NCBI GenBank assembly: GCA_900754475.1
Contig: CAAECY010000059.1
Coordinates: 1 to 16,463 of the forward strand
Direction: 5' to 3'
Length of the DNA: 16,463 bases
Source of the DNA: an uncultured Sutterella sp.
GTDB taxonomy: Bacteria > Pseudomonadota > Gammaproteobacteria > Burkholderiales > Burkholderiaceae_F
In this document: positions 1 to 5,492 of the stretch, one piece after another
Numbering within the stretch: position 1 is the stretch's first letter
Layout: every line of letters starts with the position of its first letter
Notes under the pieces: model-generated
Told to the model about the DNA's origin: nothing
The model's input: only the letters and a program-made list of their open reading frames with translations
Databases searched by the model: none
Translations under genes and position numbers: made by a program

Positions 1-82
1 ATAGGTAACCGCCCACTACGGAACCGTACGGTGGGTGGTGTGGGAGGACGGCGCAGGGACATCCCTGCGCCTCCTACCCGAT
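1..82 (+). mobile_element. Group IIC intron, 3' end (domains V and VI)
   Basis: Positions 8-39 fold as a domain V hairpin. The stem ACCGCCCAC/GUGGGUGGU is followed by a CG bulge at 29-30 and an upper stem UACG/CGUA closed by GAAC. The triad at 10-12 reads CGC, the class C form. Positions 42-79 fold as domain VI: GGG/CCC, AGG/CCU, an internal loop and an 8-bp stem, with an unpaired A at 76 placed as the branch point. The 3' splice site is then near 82 (CCCGAT). The layout matches my memory of the Oceanobacillus iheyensis IIC intron. The reverse transcriptase, if present, lies outside the window. Confidence 0.85.
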
Positions 83-368
83 TCGGGCGAAAATCCACCG
101 TCTTTAGCCTCAAAACAAACCGTCAACACATTGTTTTCCCAAAGAAAGACAACTTCCGTTACCATGACTGAGGGAATACTAACTTTCTCCTCGAACCGAC
201 CTAATTTTCAATTTCTACACTGAAGGCAAGTCGAAAGGGAGGCCTTCTCCCCGACGACGAGATTCGACGACGCCCGACGAGGCTCTGCGACGCTTGAGGA
301 CACTCGACAACGCGCCTTGCCGTCGGACGCATCGAACGAGCCCGAACTACGGAAAAGAGGAAAAGACC
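83..368 (+). other. Gene-free leader between intron and first PepSY gene
   Basis: Intron 3' flank followed by the repeat-type promoter at 178-221 and an mRNA leader of about 140 nt. The leader is longer than the roughly 70-75 nt leaders of the three related genes downstream. It contains many GACGA-type repeats but no clear coding region. The intron sits about 100 bp upstream of the promoter and does not disrupt it. Confidence 0.6.
178..221 (+). promoter_or_regulatory. Triple 11-bp direct-repeat promoter, copy 1
   Basis: Three contiguous 11-bp units start at 178 (ACTAACTTTCT), 189 (CCTCGAACCGA) and 200 (CCTAATTTTCA). A -10 box TACACT follows at 216-221. The last unit covers the place where a -35 box would be and no good -35 is visible, which suits activator-dependent transcription. 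The 11-bp periodicity is typical of tandem OmpR-family response-regulator sites. Spacing is identical in copies 2, 3 and 4. Confidence 0.75.
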
Positions 369-851
369 ATGTTGAAGAAGACCGCATTTGCCGCTCTCGT
401 CGCCGCGGGCACGATGTCCGTCGCCGCCGTCGCTTTCGCCGCCGCCGAAACCCCGGCGCCCGCGCCCGTTGCAGCTCCCGCCGTCACGGCGACGATGCCC
501 GCCGTCTCGATGGGCGACGCCCTCCTCTCGGCCGAAAAGGCCTACAACGCGAAGAGCGTTCGCGCGAACCTCCGTCAGACCGCCGAGTACGGCCTCGTCT
601 GGGACGTTCGCCTCGTGCGCGACGACGGCACCCGCGTGCGCGCCTACGTCGACGCTCGCACCGGCAACGCCGTCGCCGCGAACGAAATCGGCATCCGCCG
701 CAACGCGCCTCGCGCGATGCCGAACCCGCAGTGCCCGTTCGGCGGCCCGGGTATGGGCCCCGGCATGGGGATGGGGCCCAACCCCGACTGCCCGCTGACG
801 GGTAACGGTCCGCGTCACCACCGCGGTTACGGCTTCCACCGCAACTGGTAA
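369..851 (+). CDS. Exported PepSY-domain protein with Met/His/Cys tail (paralog 1)
   Basis: 160 aa, starting at ATG 369 behind an AAGAGGAAA ribosome-binding sequence. Residues 1-24 form a Sec signal peptide with a likely AFA|AA cleavage. Residues 25-46 are an Ala/Pro-rich linker. Residues about 48-108 resemble a PepSY domain, with YGLVWDVRLVRDDG and a YVDARTGNAV ending. Residues 117-160 form a low-complexity tail with NPQCP and NPDCP motifs, GMGMG and RHHRG. PepSY proteins are often periplasmic partners or inhibitors of envelope proteins and are common beside two-component systems; that role is family knowledge, not shown here. It is nearly identical over PepSY and tail to the next gene, so recent duplication is likely. 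Metal binding by the tail is inferred from composition. Confidence 0.88.
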   Translation: MLKKTAFAALVAAGTMSVAAVAFAAAETPAPAPVAAPAVTATMPAVSMGDALLSAEKAYNAKSVRANLRQTAEYGLVWDVRLVRDDGTRVRAYVDARTGNAVAANEIGIRRNAPRAMPNPQCPFGGPGMGPGMGMGPNPDCPLTGNGPRHHRGYGFHRNW

Positions 852-954
852 CCCGTCCGTCGGAGCCCGGACGGCGCTCGACCCCGAGTCGTCGAGTTGA
901 CGAGTCGCCGAGCCTCCGGGTCGACCGACGACATTTCAATGCTTCCGCTTGAGA

Positions 955-984
955 GGGCGGCGTGTCGAGGGCACGCCGCCCTTT
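955..984 (+). terminator. Rho-independent terminator of paralog 1
   Basis: Perfect 10-bp stem GGGCGGCGTG (955-964) and CACGCCGCCC (972-981) with a 7-nt loop, followed by a short TTT tract. It lies about 100 bp after the stop codon at 851. The T-run is short, so some read-through is possible. Confidence 0.7.
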
Positions 985-998
985 GCGCGTTCGGCTCC

Positions 999-1048
999 GT
1001 CGGAGCTTCTTCCCGCCGAGCGGACGGAACTGGGCGAGAAGCTCCGAC
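999..1048. repeat. Perfect 12-bp inverted repeat
   Basis: GTCGGAGCTTCT at 999-1010 is exactly complementary to AGAAGCTCCGAC at 1037-1048, with a 26-nt spacer. No T-run follows on the plus strand, so it is not a standard terminator. It could be a palindromic intergenic element or a second mRNA 3'-end structure. Confidence 0.6.
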
Positions 1049-1209
1049 ATGAAAGCGTTCGCAAAGGTTTTTTGCCGCGCGCAGCTCTCCCGAGACCCCG
1101 CTTCAAGACGCCCTCATCGGGTTTTCAGGGCTCCCCGGGAAACCTCGCGGGATTTACCGTAAGCAAGTGATTTCTTTCGAAAACGGCCCGTTACCCTGAC
1201 TTAGGGTTT

Positions 1210-1253
1210 CCTAAGTTTCTCCTAGGAAAAACCTAATTTTCGACCTCTATACT
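1210..1253 (+). promoter_or_regulatory. Triple 11-bp direct-repeat promoter, copy 2
   Basis: Units at 1210 (CCTAAGTTTCT), 1221 (CCTAGGAAAAA) and 1232 (CCTAATTTTCG) make this the clearest copy, because all three begin with CCTA. The -10 box TATACT is at 1248-1253. Just upstream, CCCTGACTTAGGG (1194-1206) is the exact reverse complement of the first-unit sequence of copy 3, which adds an inverted half-site. Confidence 0.8.
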
Positions 1254-1334
1254 TCCCGCATACTCACTAAGCGAGCACGCTCGCCGAAGCGCCGAACACT
1301 TCCTACCGGCGCCGACAACAAAAAGGAATCGAAC

Positions 1335-1823
1335 ATGTTGAAGAAGACCACCCTCGCCGCGCTCCTTGCCGCCGGCACGATGTCCGTTGCCGCCGTGGCC
1401 TTTGCCGCCACCGAAACGCAGGCCCCCGCCGCGCCCGCTCCCGCCGAAGCGGTCGCCGCCCCCGAAGCGGCCCAGTCCGTCAATCCCTCGGTGGCGATGA
1501 GCGCCGCCGTGGCTACGGCCGAAAAGACCTACGAAGCGAAGAGCTTCCGCGCCAACCTCCGTCAGACCGCCGAGTACGGCCTCGTCTGGGACGTTCGCCT
1601 CATGCGTGACGACGGCACCCGCGTTCGCGCCTACGTCGACGCGCAGACGGGCAATGCCGTTGCCGCCAACATCATCGGCATTCAGAAGAACGCTCAGCCG
1701 ATGCCCAATCCCCAGTGCCCGATGGGCGGCCCCGGCATGGGCATGGGTCCCAATCCCGACTGCCCGATGATGGGGAACGGCCCGCGTCATCACCGCGGCC
1801 ACGGCTTCCACCATTGGTGGTAA
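1335..1823 (+). CDS. Exported PepSY-domain protein with Met/His/Cys tail (paralog 2)
   Basis: 162 aa; start ATG 1335 with AAAAAGGAA upstream. The signal peptide covers residues 1-24 (cleavage near AFA|AT). An Ala/Pro/Glu linker runs to about residue 53, then a PepSY-like domain at about 55-117. The tail at 123-162 carries NPQCPMGGPGMGMGPNPDCP, then RHHRG and a final FHHWW. It shares the signal peptide, the stretch from NLRQTAEYGLVWDV onward and the tail with the gene at 369-851, but has a longer linker. The product is expected in the periplasm, where two Cys and many Met/His could bind a soft metal or support redox chemistry; that is inference. It has its own promoter and terminator, so it is transcribed singly. 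Confidence 0.88.
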   Translation: MLKKTTLAALLAAGTMSVAAVAFAATETQAPAAPAPAEAVAAPEAAQSVNPSVAMSAAVATAEKTYEAKSFRANLRQTAEYGLVWDVRLMRDDGTRVRAYVDAQTGNAVAANIIGIQKNAQPMPNPQCPMGGPGMGMGPNPDCPMMGNGPRHHRGHGFHHWW

Positions 1824-1874
1824 AGGAAAGCGCGCCCTCGCGGGCGCCGCTCTCGGAGCCCTGAGCTCCTCTTG

Positions 1875-1917
1875 AAAAAACTCCGCGCACGACCCCATGT
1901 CGGACGCGGAGTTTTTT
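1875..1917 (+). terminator. Rho-independent terminator of paralog 2
   Basis: AAAAAACTCCGCG (1875-1887) pairs with CGCGGAGTTTTTT (1905-1917). The loop holds CACGACCCC and neighbouring bases, and the T-run has six bases. The A-tract upstream would allow weaker function on the minus strand. Confidence 0.88.
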
Positions 1918-1973
1918 GCGTTCGTATTCCCGAAGTCGCCCTGAAAACAATCCGTAACACTCGCACAGGGTTC

Positions 1974-2017
1974 CCTAAGTCAGGGCTCGACGGAAGCTAA
2001 TTTTCGGTGTCTACACT
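1974..2017 (+). promoter_or_regulatory. Triple 11-bp direct-repeat promoter, copy 3
   Basis: Units at 1974 (CCTAAGTCAGG), 1985 (GCTCGACGGAA) and 1996 (GCTAATTTTCG); -10 box TACACT at 2012-2017. Same 44-bp geometry as copies 1, 2 and 4. The mRNA leader to the start codon at 2100 would be about 75 nt. Confidence 0.75.
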
Positions 2018-2099
2018 GCCTTTCACTCGGAACCGAATCCGATCGGGAGCCCTCGGGCCGCCCCTTTCCGAATCGCGCAAAACTCAAGGAATCGAACCC

Positions 2100-2396
2100 A
2101 TGCTGAAAAAGATCGCCGTTGTCGCTCTCTGTACGGTCGGCGCCGTCTCCGCTCTTACCTACGCCGCCGTCACCTCGGGCCCCGAAGGCGCCTGGAATTT
2201 CTTCCGTACGGGGTGCCACTCGAGCTACTCCGGCCACATGGGTCACATGGGGCACATGGGCCCCATGAACCGGATGGGATTCGCGGACTGCGACGACGAA
2301 GCGGCTCACGCCATGGGGCATTCGGGCCGCCGCATGTACCAGTCCTACGACGCGGGTCAAGCGCCCGAATGGATGATGCAGGAAGGCATCCGTTGA
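2100..2396 (+). CDS. Small exported Met/His-rich protein with GHM repeats
   Basis: 98 aa; start ATG 2100 with CAAGGAATCGAACCC upstream, matching the other genes of the cluster. Residues 1-23 form a signal peptide that starts MLKK like the PepSY paralogs. The mature part has no PepSY domain. Residues 45-60 read GHMGHMGHMGPMNRMG, followed by Cys64 with acidic residues, and later MGH and WMM. Cys39 could pair with Cys64. I recognise no family. The composition resembles periplasmic copper- or silver-binding proteins, and the shared promoter ties it to the PepSY proteins, so I infer a metal-handling or sensing accessory role. A longer in-frame reading from 2007 would start inside the promoter and is rejected. 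Confidence 0.8.
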   Translation: MLKKIAVVALCTVGAVSALTYAAVTSGPEGAWNFFRTGCHSSYSGHMGHMGHMGPMNRMGFADCDDEAAHAMGHSGRRMYQSYDAGQAPEWMMQEGIR

Positions 2397-2454
2397 GAAA
2401 CTCTATTTCGTGCGGCCGATCCGTCTCTCCGTTGCCCGCACGCACGCCCCGAAG

Positions 2455-2495
2455 CCGCCCCCGACCGCACGCACGGTCCGGGGCGGTTTTCTTTT
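2455..2495 (+). terminator. Rho-independent terminator of the GHM protein gene
   Basis: CCGCCCC(C)GACCG pairs with CGGTC(C)GGGGCGG around a CACGCA loop, followed by TTTTCTTTT at 2487-2495. Confidence 0.88.
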
Positions 2496-2594
2496 GCGTT
2501 CGATCCGTCCGAAACGCTTTCGCGAGCTCCCAAAAAGGATTTATACCGTTGATTTTCAAGGAGAAATACAAACCGTAACCCTCACCTAGCACTT

Positions 2595-2638
2595 CCTAAG
2601 TTCGGGCTCGAAGAAACCTAATTTCCGATCCCTACACT
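2595..2638 (+). promoter_or_regulatory. Triple 11-bp direct-repeat promoter, copy 4
   Basis: Units at 2595 (CCTAAGTTCGG), 2606 (GCTCGAAGAAA) and 2617 (CCTAATTTCCG); -10 box TACACT at 2633-2638. Geometry is identical to the other three copies. Confidence 0.78.
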
Positions 2639-2713
2639 GCCTCTCAACCAAACACCGAACCCGATCGGAAAGCGAGTTTCCCGATCACCGAACCTTTAGA
2701 AGGAATTGAAATC

Positions 2714-3175
2714 ATGTCGAAGAAGTCCGTTGTTGCCGCTCTCCTTACCGCCTGCACGCTCGGCGCTGCTGGCCTCTCCTACGCCGCTACGAATGCCGCC
2801 CCGGCCGCCCCGGCTCCCGTTGCCGCTCCCGCGGCTCCCGCCGTTTCGATGACCGCTGCGGTCGCCGCGGCCGAAAAGGCGTACAACGCCAAGTCCTTCC
2901 GCTCGAGCCTTCGCACGACCAACGAATACGGCCTCGTCTGGGACGTTCGCATGCAGCGCGACGACGGCGCCTACGTGCGCGCCTTCGTCGACGCCAACTC
3001 CGGGAAGACGGTCGCTTTCGAAGAATCCACGATCCGCCACGGCGGTTTCGGCCACCACATGGGTGAGGGCCGCATGAATAACGGCGGCCACCAGGGCCAC
3101 GGCTGCATGGGCATGAAGTCGGGCTGCCCCATGATGGGCTCGGGCATGAACATGGGTGCCGGCAGCCACCACTGA
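2714..3175 (+). CDS. Exported PepSY-domain protein with His/Met/Cys-rich tail (paralog 3)
   Basis: 153 aa; start ATG 2714 with AGAAGGAATTGAAATC upstream. Signal peptide at residues 1-24 (SYA|AT). An Ala/Pro linker runs to about 43, then a PepSY-like domain at about 45-105 with NEYGLVWDVRMQRDDG and FVDANSGKTV. The tail at 108-153 is the most metal-ligand-rich of the set: seven His, two Cys (131 and 138) and many Met, ending in SHH. It is more diverged from paralogs 1 and 2 than they are from each other: it lacks the NPxCP motifs but keeps the PepSY core. It is the last gene of the cluster and is closed by a terminator before the repeat array. Periplasmic metal binding is inferred. Confidence 0.88.
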   Translation: MSKKSVVAALLTACTLGAAGLSYAATNAAPAAPAPVAAPAAPAVSMTAAVAAAEKAYNAKSFRSSLRTTNEYGLVWDVRMQRDDGAYVRAFVDANSGKTVAFEESTIRHGGFGHHMGEGRMNNGGHQGHGCMGMKSGCPMMGSGMNMGAGSHH

Positions 3176-3260
3176 TCGGTCGTTCCCGAGGGCGTTTGAA
3201 GCCGTCTCCTCTTCGAGCGCCCCTTGGGGAAACTCTCCGAGAAAAAAAGAACGCACGAAC

Positions 3261-3307
3261 GCCGCTTCGCATCCCCGAGCATTCGGGGGAGCCGAAGCGG
3301 CTTTCTC
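3261..3307 (+). terminator. Rho-independent terminator of paralog 3
   Basis: GCCGCTTCG (3261-3269) pairs with CGAAGCGGC (3293-3301). An inner hairpin CCCCGA/TCGGGG lies inside the loop, and TTTCTCC follows. Confidence 0.75.
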
Positions 3308-3408
3308 CGATTCCGCACATTGGCTTTCTTCAGGAGTCAAATAATTTTGATGGTCGCGCTGCTTCCTCTCGGCTCAGAGCCCAGTTCGACACAGGCCAAG
3401 CTCACGAC

Positions 3409-4115
3409 ACGAAGAAGTGGTTGAATCTGCACTCCGTCAAGCCGAAAACGGGACGACCGGCTCGGCGGAAGGGCCCAAAGTCGTCCGTCGAAGATGTTGT
3501 AGCGTATACGCACCAACTGATTGATATTTCGGAAATTTCATCAACGAAGAAGTTGTTAAAACTGTCGCTCTTCAAGGTACCGACGGCAAGGCCGGCTCGC
3601 CGGAATAGCCCGAAATCGTCCCTCGAAGATGTTGTTGCATATACGCACTAACAGATTGATATTTTGGAGATTTTGTCAACGAAGAAGTTGTTAAATCGGA
3701 GCTCCGTCAAGCCGCCGACGAGGCGACCAGCTCGGCGGAAGAGTCCGAAATCGACCGTCGAAGATCTTGTTGCATATACGCACTAACAGCTTGATATTTT
3801 GGGAATTTTATCAACGAAGAAGTTGTTAGATCTGTCGCTCCTCAAGGCGCCGACGGCAAGACCGACTCGACGGAAGAGCCCGAAATCGTCCCTCGAAGAT
3901 GTTGTTGCATATACGCACTAACAGCTTGATATTTTTGGAATTTTGCCAACGAAGAAGTTGTTAGATCTGTCGCTCCTCAAGGCACCGACGGGCCGACCGA
4001 CTCGGCGGAAGAGCCCGAAATCGTCCGTCGAAGATGTTGTTGCGTATACACACTAACAGGCTGATATTTTGGAAATTTCGCCAACGAAGAAGTTGTTAAA
4101 TCCGCAGCTACCGCA
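3409..4115. repeat. 135-bp tandem repeat array, five units plus a partial
   Basis: The anchor GAAGAAG recurs at 3411, 3546, 3681, 3816, 3951 and 4086, always exactly 135 bp apart. Each unit also repeats GAAATCGTCC, TCGAAGATGTTGTTGC, ATACGCACTAACAG and TTGATATTTTGG with scattered substitutions. Because 135 is 45 codons, one plus frame gives a repeating 45-residue pattern (KKLL..LS..K.PT.RP.RRKSPKSS.EDVVAYTH). In units 2-5 that frame has TAA directly after YTH, while unit 1 has CAA. It is therefore either the remnant of a repeat-protein gene or a non-coding array. No insertion sequence ends or direct target repeats were seen. Confidence 0.9.
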
Positions 4116-4184
4116 AGGAGCACCAATCAACATCAAGCCCCGACACAGGCTCAGTCCCCGTATCAGTCCGTGAGGCGGGACGGC

Positions 4185-4190
4185 TATACT
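4185..4190 (+). promoter_or_regulatory. Candidate -10 box of the two-component operon
   Basis: TATACT at 4185-4190 lies about 65 bp before the regulator start codon and just after the repeat array. No convincing -35 box was found, and the 11-bp repeat layout of the PepSY promoters is absent, so autoregulation by that motif is not supported. Confidence 0.35.
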
Positions 4191-4256
4191 TTTTCTTGTA
4201 CACACTCTTTTCTCAACGCTCGTCGGTTCGTCGACGACGCCACTCTTCGAGACGTC

Positions 4257-4928
4257 ATGCACATTCTTCTCATCGAGGACGATCCCTTCATTGCCCGCGC
4301 CGTCACCGCCGCTCTGGAAAGCGAAGCGCACACCGTGACCTACGCCCCGACGGGCAAAGACGCGTTTGCCGCGCTTGCCGTGCGGCTGCCCGACGCCGTT
4401 CTCCTCGACCTCGGTCTCCCGGGGATCGACGGCATCGACGTTCTGAAAAGCATCCGCGCCATGCCCGCGCCCGCTTCGAACCTGCCCGTCATCATCGTGA
4501 CGGCGCGCGAAGCGCTCGAAAGCCGCCTCGAAGGGCTCGACGCCGGTGCGGACGACTATCTCCTCAAACCCTTCCACATGTCGGAGCTTCTTGCCCGACT
4601 GCGTGCCGTCGTACGTCGCAAAGGGCCGCTTGCAGGCGACGTGCTGCGCGCGGGGCACATCGCGCTCAACACCGTCACCCATACGTGCACGGTCGGAAGC
4701 GACGCCGTCACGCTCTCGAAGCGCGAGTACGCGCTCCTTGCAGCGCTTCTCGTTCGGCCGGGCGCCATTTTGTCCCGCCGCGCGCTCGAGGAAAAGCTCT
4801 ACGCCCCGGGGGACGAACCCGAAAGCAACGCGATCGAGTACCTCATTCACGCGTTGCGTAAGAAAATCGGCTCCGAATCGATCGAAAACATCCGCGGGCT
4901 CGGCTGGCGCATCAAAGCCGAACATTGA
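4257..4928 (+). CDS. OmpR/PhoB-family response regulator
   Basis: 223 aa. I start at ATG 4257 because the receiver domain begins at once (MHILLIEDDPFI); an upstream in-frame ATG at 4170 would add an unconserved stretch. Residues 1-118 form the receiver: acidic pair Asp8/Asp9, phospho-acceptor Asp51 (LLDLGLPG), Thr82 and Lys104 (LLKPF). Residues about 125-222 form a winged-helix DNA-binding domain with SKREYALLAALL, NAIEYLIHALRKKIG and IRGLGWRI, closest in style to the QseB/PmrA group. It should be phosphorylated by the kinase encoded at 5493-7013. It is the best local candidate to bind the 11-bp repeats upstream of the PepSY genes; this is inference from family behaviour and proximity. Confidence 0.93.
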   Translation: MHILLIEDDPFIARAVTAALESEAHTVTYAPTGKDAFAALAVRLPDAVLLDLGLPGIDGIDVLKSIRAMPAPASNLPVIIVTAREALESRLEGLDAGADDYLLKPFHMSELLARLRAVVRRKGPLAGDVLRAGHIALNTVTHTCTVGSDAVTLSKREYALLAALLVRPGAILSRRALEEKLYAPGDEPESNAIEYLIHALRKKIGSESIENIRGLGWRIKAEH

Positions 4929-4989
4929 CGCCCGCACCGAAGGCGTCGGGGTCGATCCGAACGATCGGACCCGCGCTTGGGAGTGCACC

Positions 4990-5454
4990 ATGCTCACCTG
5001 CTTCGACGCGGCCGACTATTTCCTCTCGAAAATCGAAGAGGATGCCGGCGATGTCATCACGAACCTCAAGCTCCAGAAGCTGGTCTACTACGCGCAGGGC
5101 TTTTCGCTCGCGCTCTGCGGCCGTCCGCTCTTTGCCGAGCGGATCGAGGCGTGGCAGCACGGCCCCGTCTGTCCCGCTCTTTTCGCGAAGTACGAAAAGA
5201 GCGGAGCCCTCGGCATTCCCGCGCCTCGGGACGTCGACTTCCGGAAGTTCGACGACGAGACTTCCGCTCTGATGGATGAGGTCTACGAGGTCTACGGACA
5301 GTTTTCCGCCCGGAAGCTTCGCGACATGGTGCGCGAAGAAACGCCCTGGAAGGAGACGCCCGTTCGCGAGGCGATTTCGCATGAGGCCATGGCGGAATTC
5401 TTCCGGACGCGTCTCACCGAGGAAGCCCGCACCCAAACGTCGCAATACTGCTGA
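4990..5454 (+). CDS. Panacea-domain protein (DUF4065, SocA/GepA-like)
   Basis: 154 aa; start ATG 4990 with GGGAG six bases upstream and a 61-bp gap after the regulator. The protein is one Panacea domain: an N-terminal FDAADYFLSKI helix, then TNLKLQKLVYYAQGFSLAL (about residues 24-42), PLFAERIEAWQHGPVCPALF and a C-terminal YGQFSARKLRDMVREETPW segment. Panacea domains are known as antitoxins or SocA-like adaptors, often beside a toxin. Here no toxin-like gene is adjacent; the neighbours are a response regulator and its kinase. Gene order and tight spacing suggest co-transcription. It may therefore modulate the stability or activity of one partner, or be a former antitoxin. Family assignment is firm; the role is unknown. 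Confidence 0.87.
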   Translation: MLTCFDAADYFLSKIEEDAGDVITNLKLQKLVYYAQGFSLALCGRPLFAERIEAWQHGPVCPALFAKYEKSGALGIPAPRDVDFRKFDDETSALMDEVYEVYGQFSARKLRDMVREETPWKETPVREAISHEAMAEFFRTRLTEEARTQTSQYC

Positions 5455-5492
5455 ACCTCCCGAATCTCCCGAACACACACACCGGAACCCGC

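Larger units (their letters stand above)
852..1334. other. Intergenic region between paralogs 1 and 2
   Basis: Holds the terminator of the first gene (955-984), a 12-bp perfect inverted repeat at 999-1048 and the repeat promoter of the second gene at 1210-1253. Short open frames around 949-1170 overlap the terminator and inverted repeat, have atypical Arg/Pro/Ser-rich translations and no convincing ribosome-binding site, so I do not call a gene. Confidence 0.6.
2397..2713. other. Intergenic region between GHM protein and paralog 3
   Basis: Contains the terminator at 2455-2495, about 95 bp without recognisable signals, the fourth repeat promoter at 2595-2638 and a leader of about 70 nt. No gene is supported. 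Confidence 0.6.
3176..4256. other. Gene-free kilobase before the two-component operon
   Basis: After the terminator at 3261-3307 there is about 100 bp without visible signals, then the 135-bp tandem repeat array to about 4115, then a candidate operon promoter at 4185-4190. The stretch is more AT-rich than its neighbours from about 3490 on. One frame is open from 3196 to 3651 but its translation changes character at the array edge; I regard it as non-coding or a remnant. Confidence 0.6.

Noticed and set aside
3196..3651. 151-residue plus-strand frame entering the repeat array
   Set aside because: It crosses the terminator of the previous gene, lacks a ribosome-binding site and changes composition at the array boundary, so it is at most a remnant.
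3409..4115. CRISPR array
   Set aside because: Whole 135-bp units are homologous with no short conserved repeat alternating with unique spacers, and no cas genes are present.
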